DNA from: Bradyrhizobium diazoefficiens
GTDB lineage: Bacteria > Pseudomonadota > Alphaproteobacteria > Rhizobiales > Xanthobacteraceae
NCBI RefSeq assembly: GCF_016599855.1
Contig: NZ_CP067041.1
Coordinates: forward strand, 4,712,001-4,776,000
Direction: 5' to 3'
DNA: 64,000 nucleotides
The notes beneath the pieces were generated by a model, which worked only from the letters and a program-made list of their open reading frames with translations, did not search any database and was not told the DNA's origin. The position numbers were made by a program, and so were the translations under genes. Positions 45,174 to 53,233 of the stretch are shown here, piece after piece. Every line of letters starts with the position of its first letter. Within the stretch, counting starts at the first letter, position 1.

Positions 45174-46041
45174 GGTGATGCCCCTTCCGATCTAACGCGC
45201 TCATGATTTCTTCTGCGCGCTGAACCTCCGCTTCGAGGTGTCGCCATTCGGGAACGTTTGCATCCCACTCTATTAAGGTAGGCGTGGGACCGAGCCGCTT
45301 GATGGCGTAGGCAAATAATCCCCAGACGATTTCGTCCACCGGCCGGTCATGGGTATCAATCAATAGCGGCCGGCCCTCGTCATCGGCCTGCTTTGCATGG
45401 CCGGCCAAATGAATTTCGCGGACGTGCATCAGTGGAAAGCGGTCAATATAGCTTCTCGCGTCCCACTCCTGATTGATCGACGATATGTAGACATTGTTGA
45501 CGTCAAGCAAGAGAGCGCATCCAGTGCGGCGTACCACTTCGGCTATAAAATCAGTCTCCGAATAAGTGCTCTCGGCAAAGCTGAGGTAGGTTGACGGATT
45601 CTCGAGGAGCATCTGGCATGCAAGCGCCTCCTGTACCTGATCGATATGCTCGCACACCCGATCGAGGGTTTCTGCCGTGTACGGTACAGGCAGAAGGTCA
45701 TTGAAGAACGAGGACTCGTGGGTGGACCAAGCGAGGTGCTCGGAGAACAGGCTTGGGCTGTAACGCTCTACGAGCAGCGCGAGCCTTCCCAGGTGCTCGC
45801 GATTGAGCGGACCTGCACTACCTATCGAGAGACCAACGCCATGCAGCGACAGCGGATAGAGACGTCGTATTTCGGTGAGATAACGGTGAGGAGGCCCTCC
45901 TGCCCCCATGTAGTTCTCGGCATGAACCTCGAAGAACCCTATGTCGGGCCTTGTCTTTAGGATCGTCTCGTAATGTTCGGGTTTGAGCCCGACACCGACG
46001 CGGGGCAGAATGCAATCCGTGGTACCAGGCTGCCGCGACAT
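45160..46041 (-). CDS. bufB: BufB-like MNIO enzyme (DUF692)
   Basis: 293 residues, TIM-barrel. DUF692 motifs appear in order: GVGLKPEHY, EVHAENYMG, LHGVGLSIGS, FSEHLAWSTH, NDLLPVPYT, LENPSTYL, LLLDVNNVYIS, EIHLAGHA, DTHDRPV and LIEWDANVPEW, carrying the His/Glu/Asp iron ligands. MNIO enzymes install oxidative changes on Cys of peptides; in bufferins this gives thiooxazole-type copper-binding groups. First gene of the minus-strand bufBC unit, with a SigF-type promoter at 46181-46206. Confidence 0.93.
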   Translation of the reverse strand: MSRQPGTTDCILPRVGVGLKPEHYETILKTRPDIGFFEVHAENYMGAGGPPHRYLTEIRRLYPLSLHGVGLSIGSAGPLNREHLGRLALLVERYSPSLFSEHLAWSTHESSFFNDLLPVPYTAETLDRVCEHIDQVQEALACQMLLENPSTYLSFAESTYSETDFIAEVVRRTGCALLLDVNNVYISSINQEWDARSYIDRFPLMHVREIHLAGHAKQADDEGRPLLIDTHDRPVDEIVWGLFAYAIKRLGPTPTLIEWDANVPEWRHLEAEVQRAEEIMSALDRKGHHRAAV

Positions 46042-46180
46042 GAATCCTACTCACCTCCGACGACCGGACGCGTCGCCAAGGTCCTTTTCCGAGCCAATGA
46101 AGCTTCTGAGGAACTTCGACCGATTCCTCTCGGTCCGTTCTTTCGCATTCGAGCTGACCTTCTAGAGACTGCTGCATAGC

Positions 46181-46206
46181 TTCGTCGGCTCGCGCGAAAA
46201 GGTTAC
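46181..46206 (-). promoter_or_regulatory. SigF-type ECF promoter before bufBC
   Basis: Minus strand GTAACC (46206-46201), exactly 16 bp, CGAA (46184-46181), 140 bp before the bufB start. Matches the GTAACC-N16-CGAA consensus I recall for Caulobacter SigF, which controls bufferin genes. Confidence 0.75.
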
Positions 46207-46276
46207 GCCGAGGGCGCGGAAACGAACTTACCTTTCTTTCGCCTAAACCGCGACGCGGCGCGAACCTCACGCGCCC

Positions 46277-46390
46277 GATGAGCCGAACGAGCATGTGTTT
46301 GATCCTCGCAGACATTAAGCCCCTGAGCTCACAGAGCTAGACAACGCCAAAGCGGAGTTCCCTGCCCAGAGCCTCCCGCTAGGAGCATAG
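46277..46390 (+). repeat. Dispersed element copy A with extended leader, before the ECF sigma gene
   Basis: Core GAACGAGCATGTGTTTGATC, then CTCGCAGACATTAAG; further on GGAGTT, GAGCCTCC and AGGAG align with the leaders at 24547 and 50331. It ends at the sigma start. Confidence 0.6.
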
Positions 46391-46392
46391 AC

Positions 46393-47055
46393 ATGTTTGC
46401 CACCAGTGCCGCAGTTGCGTCCCCTCCCGAGTTGAAGACGAACGGCGGCGTCCCGGTTCCTGGACAAGGACGGCGCAGCTTAAGACCGACGAACAGGAGG
46501 CAAGGGCTGCAAGATCTTCGGCTTAGAGGCTTGATGCAGTCCGCGCAGATTGGGGACGCTCGTGCTTATGCTGAACTGCTGGAAGACATTGCGCCTCGCT
46601 TACGACAAATCATCACGAACAAACGCAAATTCCTTCAAGCGGCCGATATCGAAGACCTCGTGCAAGAAATCCTCCTCTCCCTTCACTCAGTGCGCGACAC
46701 TTATGATCCAACGCGACCTTTCGTACCTTGGCTAATGGCCATAACACAGCATCGGCTAGCCGATGCGGCCCGCCGGCACTACCGCCAAGCCGCTCGCCGG
46801 AACGAATTTGAAGAATGGTCGGTAACCTTTGCCGAAGACGCGCCGATTGCCGAAGCAGATCCCTACGGAAATCCGGAAGGGCTGAAGCGTGCAATCGAGT
46901 GCTTGCCTCCGCGCCAGCGAACGGCAATCCGGTTGCTAAAGCTGCAAGAGATGTCGTTCAAGGAAGCTGCAGAAGCGAGTGGTTCCAGCATTCACGCATT
47001 GAAGGTCTCTGTCCACCGCGCCATGGCGACGCTTCGTCGACTCATGAGAGGGTGA
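46393..47055 (+). CDS. ECF sigma factor (SigF-type) of the bufferin locus
   Basis: 220 residues: sigma region 2 with ADIEDLVQEILLSLHSVRDT near residue 87 and WLMAITQHRLADAARRHYRQ, and region 4 with LPPRQRTAIRLLKLQEMSFK followed by an AAEASGSSIHALKVSVHRAM helix-turn-helix. The first 40 residues are an extra low-complexity extension, so a start near LRGLMQSAQIGDA is possible. It lies between bufBC and bufA1, both with promoters it should recognise. No anti-sigma gene follows, unlike the sigF-nrsF pair of Caulobacter. Confidence 0.9.
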   Translation: MFATSAAVASPPELKTNGGVPVPGQGRRSLRPTNRRQGLQDLRLRGLMQSAQIGDARAYAELLEDIAPRLRQIITNKRKFLQAADIEDLVQEILLSLHSVRDTYDPTRPFVPWLMAITQHRLADAARRHYRQAARRNEFEEWSVTFAEDAPIAEADPYGNPEGLKRAIECLPPRQRTAIRLLKLQEMSFKEAAEASGSSIHALKVSVHRAMATLRRLMRG

Positions 47056-47246
47056 GCATTGACCGCAAGCCTCCAGCGCATCGGTACGCATGATGGCCCA
47101 CCCTGATACACAAGCCAACGCTCAAGAATGTGTGGGACCAGCTCCGATACACTGAACAGTGAGCACCCCAACATCGACAAGCCAGCAACGTGGCTAAAGA
47201 ACCGACATCGGTCACGTCGTTGTGACGGTACTCATGAAAGCTCTCC

Positions 47247-47272
47247 GTAACCTGATCAAGTGATATCGCGAA
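47247..47272 (+). promoter_or_regulatory. SigF-type ECF promoter before bufA1
   Basis: GTAACC (47247-47252), exactly 16 bp, CGAA (47269-47272), 86 bp upstream of the bufA1 start. Confidence 0.8.
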
Positions 47273-47358
47273 TACCGGAGCATAGCTGACGCGTTCGAAG
47301 TCAGATTTCAGCGGAATTGGACGTACATCATCAACATCCTAGTGAAAGGACACTACAC

Positions 47359-47646
47359 ATGGTCAAGGCCTCTCTCACTGCAGCGGCGCTCGCCGGCTCG
47401 TTCGCGACCGCACTGACGCTGGCTGCCGTACCGGCCTCGGCGCAACCCGCTCAGGCGGAATCAGAAAAATGCTACGGCGTGTCGCTTGCGGGGAAAAACG
47501 ACTGTGCCGCGGGTCCAGGAACCACGTGCGCTGGCACTTCCAAGGCCGATTATCAGGGCAACGCATGGAAGTATGTGCCAAAGGGCACTTGCACGACTAT
47601 TCAAACGCCGAAAGGAGTGGGCTCCTTGACCGCTATCAAGTCTTAA
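47359..47646 (+). CDS. bufA1: BufA1-type bufferin precursor (DUF2282)
   Basis: 95 residues. Signal peptide ([20 protein letters not shown], then AQA) followed by a mature part with the four-cysteine DUF2282 pattern: [30 protein letters not shown] and VPKGTC. In bufferins these cysteines are modified by the MNIO enzyme and bind copper in the periplasm. GAAAGGA lies 10 nt before ATG. A SigF-type promoter is at 47247 and a stem-loop follows the stop, consistent with high expression of this gene relative to doxX. Confidence 0.93.
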   Translation: MVKASLTAAALAGSFATALTLAAVPASAQPAQAESEKCYGVSLAGKNDCAAGPGTTCAGTSKADYQGNAWKYVPKGTCTTIQTPKGVGSLTAIKS

Positions 47647-47660
47647 TTCCGGTAGGAGCC

Positions 47661-47681
47661 GCGCGCACGTCATGTGCGCGC
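47661..47681 (+). terminator. Stem-loop after bufA1
   Basis: GCGCGCAC, GTCAT, GTGCGCGC: a perfect 8-bp stem 14 bp after the bufA1 stop. No T-run; likely a partial terminator or 3' stabiliser between bufA1 and doxX. Confidence 0.6.
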
Positions 47682-47896
47682 GCCTCCATAGTTCGAATTG
47701 CTTCAACGCCGCATGTATGTAAAGCCTCTCAGATGACTACTCTCGTTCCAGCTCGCGCAATATCTAGATTGACCGCATTATCGCTAGACGTTCCGGGCGG
47801 GGCCGCCTTTCTGGGCGTACCCTTGCGATTTTGTGTTGCGGCTAACCCGCCGTCAGCATGCCAACCAGCGGCTTGCATGAGACGGGGTCCCCGGTC

Positions 47897-48355
47897 ATGA
47901 CTGGTAAACAACCGTTTTCCACTGCCGTCGAGCTTTGGCGGCGCGTCCATGCTCTTATGGCAAGAATACCGTACACATTGATTGCCTTAATTACCCGCAT
48001 CTCTGTCGGCGGCGTGTTCTGGCAATCTGGCCAGACCAAGCTCGAAGGTTGGCATTTGTCTGCCTCCGCGGTAGAGCTATTTCGCAACGAGTACCAGCTG
48101 CCTCTAATCGATCCCACGGTCGCCGCATACTTGGCCACTACGGCGGAGCATCTCTTTCCGGTTCTGCTCGTGATAGGTTTGGCTACGCGTTTCGCTGCGT
48201 TGGCGCTCCTGATCATGACGTTGATCATAGAACTTTTTGTTTACCCGGATGCGTGGCCTACTCACGGCACGTGGGCAGCATGCTTCCTCGTGCTAATGAC
48301 CCGTGGGCCAGGCGTGATCTCAGTCGATGGTGCGGTCGCAAAGCATCTGAGGTGA
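47897..48355 (+). CDS. DoxX-family membrane protein of the bufferin locus
   Basis: 152 residues with four membrane helices typical of DoxX (ITRISVGGVFWQSGQTKLEG near residue 32, HLFPVLLVIGLATRFAALAL near 85, and a FLVLMTRGPGVISVD end). DoxX proteins commonly accompany bufA/bufB genes; a quinone- or thiol-linked redox role is proposed for the family. It follows bufA1 by 250 bp with a stem-loop between. Confidence 0.85.
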   Translation: MTGKQPFSTAVELWRRVHALMARIPYTLIALITRISVGGVFWQSGQTKLEGWHLSASAVELFRNEYQLPLIDPTVAAYLATTAEHLFPVLLVIGLATRFAALALLIMTLIIELFVYPDAWPTHGTWAACFLVLMTRGPGVISVDGAVAKHLR

Positions 48356-48814
48356 GATCGAAGTTTGCAGTGGTCACTGCAACCTACTATGGCGAATTCG
48401 TAAAAGCGTGTTGGCCGGCGGATTTCATTGCTGCTGGTCAGCACAAGCTAAAGACCAACCGCGGTCTACACCTTGGATTACCGTCTCTCGCCTGAGGCGG
48501 GTCGCAACCATCGTTTGTGGTATCCCGATCGACTCGGGCACGAGGCACACTTCATCGAGATTCATAGTCGGATGTAGACGCTAGGGACTCAGTTGGATCC
48601 GACTACAGCGCGCTAAAGGAATGAAACAGGACCATATTAGGCACACATCTAGGCTCGTGGACACCAACAAGCCATCTGCTTTCGCGGACCTGCGCGCATG
48701 CTTCGCTGGTGACACTCGTCATCACAGCTTCATGCTCTGATGCCTCTAACACTCGGACGTGCCTCTCCTCGTTTGCGACTTTGAAATGCCAGCGACATAG
48801 TAGCCAATGCTGCG
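48356..48814. other. Intergenic, possible remnant
   Basis: No gene supported. A plus-strand piece near 48465-48576 reads VYTLDYRLSPEAGRNHRLWY, then ends at a stop; family not recognised. Confidence 0.3.
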
Positions 48815-49435
48815 CTACGTAGAGGAATAGTATGCCAGAAGCCTTTGCGCATCATCTGCCAGCCAGTCGGCCGCACCTGCAATATAGCCCTCAAGCTGGC
48901 CCGCCGGGTCGACCAAGTAGGTAATCGGCAAACCGTAAGCGGTGAACTGTGCAGAAGGTTCCGCCGAGTTCCTCGCAAGCCGCCCGTCGGGATCAAGAAG
49001 GATCGGTAAGCGATGAATTGAAAGCTTCTCCAGATAACTCTTCACCTCGGTGTGGCCGCTCCTATCCATAGAGATCGCTGCGACCGCGACTCGATCGCCC
49101 ACCGCGATGTGAAAGCGCTCGAGCATCGGCAGGTCGATCCGGCACGCTTCGCACCAGGTAGCCCAGAGATTGATCAGCATGACCTTGCCTGGCATGGCTG
49201 CCAACGATGTCGCCCTGCCGCTCAAGTCATTTAGGATGACTGGCCGCAACTTCTCAACCGGACGAATGAACGTGAATTGATACCGCGCGGTCCGGAAGAT
49301 CGGTGGACTCTCCTGGGATTGCGCCCTGCCCCATGGTTTGAGGAAAGGCGAAGCTCCAATCCCTCTCAGCGCCGCCAGTATGCCTCTTCGAGACAACACC
49401 TTCGACAACGCACTCTTTGGAGTCAAACTATGCAT
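48815..49435 (-). CDS. TlpA-like periplasmic thioredoxin-fold protein
   Basis: 206 residues. An RR-containing leader (SRRGILAALRGIGASPFLKP) suggests Tat export. The thioredoxin domain has INLWATWCEACRIDLPMLER (CxxC near 105) and a cis-Pro segment YGLPITYLVDPAG. TlpA/ResA-type proteins reduce apocytochromes or copper chaperones such as ScoI. Start at 49435 begins at the leader; longer frames upstream are not family-like. Its place near the bufferin, DsbA and DsbD genes fits copper and thiol handling. Confidence 0.85.
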   Translation of the reverse strand: MHSLTPKSALSKVLSRRGILAALRGIGASPFLKPWGRAQSQESPPIFRTARYQFTFIRPVEKLRPVILNDLSGRATSLAAMPGKVMLINLWATWCEACRIDLPMLERFHIAVGDRVAVAAISMDRSGHTEVKSYLEKLSIHRLPILLDPDGRLARNSAEPSAQFTAYGLPITYLVDPAGQLEGYIAGAADWLADDAQRLLAYYSST

Positions 49436-49652
49436 AAGCGCAATTCCTTGTAACTTCTTGAGGTTCGGCAACGAGGTCAGTAGTGGAGCGGCGGGATCCC
49501 AAAACCCAATAGCTTCATTTGCAAGTGTGCTCGCGCTCGCGGTTCGAATCAACATCTCACAGCGCGGAAGGCCATTTGCGCCGCATCTGCGTTTTCCCAG
49601 TCTCATCATGCCAGAAGCGCGCGGCGATAGCGCGATGCGGCAGCGCGTGGCA
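49436..49652. other. No gene seen
   Basis: Upstream flank of the TlpA-like gene. An open minus frame continues through but its residues are not family-like. Confidence 0.35.
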
Positions 49653-49883
49653 TCAATGACCAGCCGGGGCCGACCAGCCGCCCGCGTAGATGGACGGCGC
49701 CCCCGGCAGATAATTGGATGGCCGCTCCGGTAGAGCAATGACTGCAGTACCGGTGTAGCGGATCTGCTCGCTGACAGACTGCGGCGCTTTGCGGGCGTGG
49801 TGTTTTTCCGTGGCGAAGGCGGCAGGGGTTGCCGTCAGCGCTGACAGAACGGCTGCGATTGCTAAAACTGAGAGGTAGGACAT
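49653..49883 (-). CDS. Small secreted hypothetical protein
   Basis: 76 residues: signal peptide (LSVLAIAAVLSALTATPAAF) cut after AFA, then a short basic mature part (EKHHARKAPQSVSEQIRYTG) ending in Gly/Ser/Ala-rich GGWSAPAGH. No cysteine. Family unknown, though short exported proteins of this style are common in Bradyrhizobium. Confidence 0.5.
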   Translation of the reverse strand: MSYLSVLAIAAVLSALTATPAAFATEKHHARKAPQSVSEQIRYTGTAVIALPERPSNYLPGAPSIYAGGWSAPAGH

Positions 49884-50330
49884 TTGAAACGTCTCTGCTT
49901 GCGTTGAGCGACGATTGTGAAGCGACCGTAGAGGTCTGCGACCACGATTTGAATGCCAGACAATCTTGTTTATGCACTCGATCGTCTCAAACTTGGGGTT
50001 CATTCACACGGCAGCCTGCGCTCCAAAACATGTCGGGCGAGGACGGTGATCGGGATGGCGCGCTTACCAAACACCTTATCAGCACAGCAACTCCTTCAAG
50101 GCGCCTCAAGTGCGATGTGCGTTCAGGAGCATTGACGGTTGGTGCTTCACAGGGTGCGTGTGCCTGCGCCCCTGTAGTGCGACAAGAAGAGGGGCACGTC
50201 TTCCTACCCAGCCGAGCAGCGGGACTCATCATCTTGGAAGCGCGCCGCGGCGGCTAAGGCGCGCACGTTTTGGAGTTCTTCGAACCCGCGTTCAACATAC
50301 CGCCTGGTGCGATCGCGTTCGCAACGGCCG
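49884..50330. other. No gene seen; 3' part resembles the end of the 23638 LysR gene
   Basis: Positions about 50261-50295 (GCGCGCACGTTTTGGAGTTC, then TTCGAACCCGCGTTCAAC) resemble 24479-24515, the last codons of the LysR gene (FVDFFERTFN). The match continues into the leader, so a LysR-end-plus-leader block was duplicated here. Confidence 0.4.
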
Positions 50331-50450
50331 TTGAGACGAACTGGCATCTCTTTGACCTCGGGCGGCATTCAACACCAGCGGCCGAAGGGTACGGTGACAT
50401 GCGACGGAGTTGCTCACACAGAGCCTCCCTCCAAAGGAAGCAAGCAGTTC
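50331..50450 (+). repeat. Dispersed element copy G with extended leader
   Basis: GAGACGAACTGGCATCTCTT, then GACCTCGGGCGGCATTCAAC, then GTACGGTGACAT, GGAGTTGCTCA and GAGCCTCC. It aligns with 24547-24650 over more than 100 bp. Confidence 0.6.
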
Positions 50451-50483
50451 CTATAAAGCGAACCTTTTTCCAGGAGACTTGGA

Positions 50484-50720
50484 ATGAAGCTTTTCTTCCT
50501 CGATATCGAAGCTCCAATCCCCTCGATCGCGCCGAGGCCGCGCGCGCCCAAGAGGCCGGTGATGATGCACGACGCCCGTTTCATCGCGCAAATGATAGAT
50601 CGCGTGCTTCTGCGCACATCAAGCCATGCTACGACCCGAACCGAGCCGGCCTATCCGCCTCGGCGCACGACATGGACGAAAAGACCCTCCGTCGACAAGA
50701 CGATCTAGGTAGCCTCTGAA
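50484..50720 (+). pseudogene. Remnant of a small gene after leader copy G
   Basis: CAGGAGACTTGGA precedes ATG (50484), whose frame reads MKLFFLDIEAPIPS. A second frame then looks more protein-like: SNPLDRAEAARAQEAGDDAR, later IKPCYDPNRAGLSASAHDMD. One indel near 50520 would join them. No function recognised. Confidence 0.35.
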
Positions 50721-51137
50721 TTCTAGGGACACGCCGTTCTCATTGACCTTACGAGCAAGCCCTTTCGTTTCACCGTTTTCGCAGGTGGAGCGACCCAATG
50801 CTCGTCTGCCTCAATCGCAGGCCGACACTTTCTGCAGGGAGGCAGTTGCTGCCTCATCTCCTGCGTAGCGATTTTCGTCAGACAACACCACTAAGGCTGC
50901 GTTTCCTTTGCCAGCCCCAATCGTCTGAACGACAATCTCCTGGTCGTGATCTGACAAAGGCAGGAAGTCAGAAAACGGAAGAGTTGCTGTCGCAAGATGC
51001 AATCGCACTGAGTTCTCCGAGTCAGAGAGTGGAACCCTACTCGGCATGCAATGGCTGTATTCCAAGAACCTTTCTCGATCAGCCAACACAACGTGACCTT
51101 CGCATCCCGATACCCCTGCAGACCGACGTCAGACTAA
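50721..51137. other. No gene seen
   Basis: Open frames lack motifs on both strands. Confidence 0.4.
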
Positions 51138-51440
51138 TCAACTGAACAAATGCGCAGCATGGGTAACCGCACCGCCCGCTCGAATGGCGGCGGCAACGAG
51201 AGCGGCCTCGGCGAGTTGTTCGTCGGACGCTCCGGCTTTTCGGGCCTCCTCGGTATGGATTTCAATACAATAGGGGCACTGTGTAGTGAGCGCGACTGCA
51301 ACTGCCATCAGCTGCTTGTTGAGCGATGAGACCGCGCCTTCCTGAAAAACGGCTTTGTCAAAGGCCCAAAAGGCCTTCATCGCCTGCGGGCTTGCTTCGT
51401 CCAGCTTCTTGAGGTTCTTGAGTTTGGCCATATCGAACAT
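51138..51440 (-). CDS. AhpD-like carboxymuconolactone decarboxylase-family protein
   Basis: 100 residues, the compact single-domain CMD form. The active motif is TTQCPYCIEIHTEEARKAG (CxxC, His at +4). GAGGAGGAAG is 4 nt upstream of the ATG at 51440. Fourth AhpD-like gene in the window and the shortest. Likely redox function; substrate unknown. Confidence 0.88.
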   Translation of the reverse strand: MFDMAKLKNLKKLDEASPQAMKAFWAFDKAVFQEGAVSSLNKQLMAVAVALTTQCPYCIEIHTEEARKAGASDEQLAEAALVAAAIRAGGAVTHAAHLFS

Positions 51441-51587
51441 CACTTCCTCCTCGGTTGCGCGCCGCATGCGCGTCAGCTGGGTTAGAGCGGGACGGTGAGC
51501 GCAGCGCAAATCACATCCGCGCGCGCGATCTCAGCATTCGATGTTCTTCCGAAATGTGATCGCCGGCATATTCGACTTAACGCGCCG

Positions 51588-51886
51588 TTTGCGACGAACG
51601 TGGCGGCGGCACACGACGCGATATAGACTATGATCGCGGTGGTGGATTGGAAGGTCCTGAATAACCATGTGGCGATCAGCGGCGCCGGGCCCGCGGCAGG
51701 TCGACACCCGAGCGAAGCACCATTAGAACGGTGCTGGCCCGTAACGCTGTTTGCAAACATGAGCCTCGTGATCGTGCTGTATAGCAAGAAATCGTACCAC
51801 TCGATGGCCGTGGCGATTGTTGAGGCGAGGGCATGGCGACGCTGAAGCTGAAGTTCCCTTCCACTGAGCGAAATTCGGTCGGTCAT
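51588..51886 (-). pseudogene. MHS-type MFS transporter with large internal deletion
   Basis: From ATG at 51886 it reads RHALASTIATAIEWYDFLLY, the first helix of metabolite:H+ symporters. After VTGQHRSNG it jumps to APLIATWLFRTFQSTTAIIV and AAATFVA, which match a late helix of the family. More than 300 residues are missing between. Confidence 0.6.
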
Positions 51887-52643
51887 CCCGCGCTCTCTAC
51901 TGCAACGTGCGATTACGGGCTCACTGTACGGGCGCGGAAGATGAATTGAATGTCGGCAAATATCTCTTACGCGCTCATTCGTCTCAGATCGTAGGCCGCT
52001 GCTCGGCAGATAAGTTCGGCCGGTTGTGTCGCGGCTATCAAAACCGCTCCCGAACCTCTGTTCGCAGGAACGAAAAGCTCTCGCGCCCGCGGCAGGGGGT
52101 TGGCTATTGCGAGCGCGGGGGCATCGGATAACTCTCAGCGGAGATTGGCCGTTGGAAGAACTAGCGGGACTTGGGGCCTCCTTGATAACGCCAGGCTGAT
52201 GGGCTGGCGTTCGGCGCCGATGCGGGTGGCAAGACATCCTGGCCATATGCCACCGCACAATCAAGGTCGTGCCGCAAGACAGCTATTCGATCCGGCTCGA
52301 CTCGCCTGGCATCATTTGGCCAATACCTCCTATCGGAGATTGTAGTTCCTGCATTCGCGGTCGCCGACACCAGGACGAGCGGCATCAAGAGAGAATCAGC
52401 CAAAAGAACCAACATTTGTCGGGCTCCATCTTCTTTCTCGTAGAGCACTCATGCCCTTCGGAGATGAATTCGGAACCATTCGTCAATCGGTTACACGCCT
52501 CGCGCAGACGTGAGACATAATTTTTGTTTAGGCACGAGCGCAGCTGTCGAGGACCCGGGTTGGTTTCGGCAAGCACCAATCTGCGGGCCCTCGTCCGAGA
52601 AGCTGGACACAAGCAAGAGCTAGGAGGCAATCCGCCCGGCCAG
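51887..52643. other. No gene seen
   Basis: No motif-bearing frame recognised on either strand. Confidence 0.4.
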
Positions 52644-52685
52644 TGAGATCAACGAGCGCGTATTTGAGCCCCGCAAGCATTAATC
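52644..52685 (+). repeat. Dispersed element copy D
   Basis: GAGATCAACGAGCGCGTATT, then TGAGCCCCGCAAGCATTAATCA. The frame SEINERVFEPRKH ends in TAA, as in copy E (GEINERVFERREH). Confidence 0.6.
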
Positions 52686-52870
52686 AGTTTCGCTGAGGCC
52701 CATACTGTCGAATCCTCGGTCGATGGCGCTAGTCAAGGCCGCCCAGCCCTCCACTTTGTCGACGATCAGTGACAGGACAGAACGTCGTTCGAGGCACCGT
52801 CTAGACGTTCATGTCCTTGACGACACCGCCGCATTTCGCTTGATGGCTCACAGGCGAGTGCGTCGGTAGC

Positions 52871-52926
52871 AGGCGGGGCCCGGTCCCCAAAGCCCATTCC
52901 TGGGCCCCGCCTGCACTTTTCTTTTC
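52871..52926 (+). terminator. Strong rho-independent terminator without an obvious gene
   Basis: AGGCGGGGCCC, 20-nt loop, GGGCCCCGCCT, then GCACTTTTCTTTTCC. No coding gene is recognised directly upstream on the plus strand, though a frame there ends MAHRRVRR-stop at 52870. Confidence 0.75.
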
Positions 52927-53233
52927 CTTACGGCGATGTCTCACCTACGCTAGCTTCTCTTGGCGCGCCGCAACTGCCTGGAACAACAAGGCCTCTGGGA
53001 ACGGTGATGTTCTTCTTCTGCTCAAGGTTAGCGAAAGCCGCTTCATTGCCGTGTCAAACCGAGAGGCCGCAAGTAAGAGCGCGACCGGCGCTCGGAGCCT
53101 CAGCGGCTGGCTTGAATTTTTCCCGAAGCAGTCCATTCAGCGCCTCGTGAGGGCGTCAGTGGGGCTTCGCGATGCTATTGGCGCCACGCTAGATCTCCGG
53201 AACGGAAACATCGCTCACGGGGCAGTCGCCCCT
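52927..53233. other. No gene seen
   Basis: No recognisable motif in either strand. Confidence 0.4.

Noticed and set aside
49536..49556. GGTTCGAATC resembling a tRNA T-arm
   Set aside because: No acceptor or anticodon arms can be folded around it.
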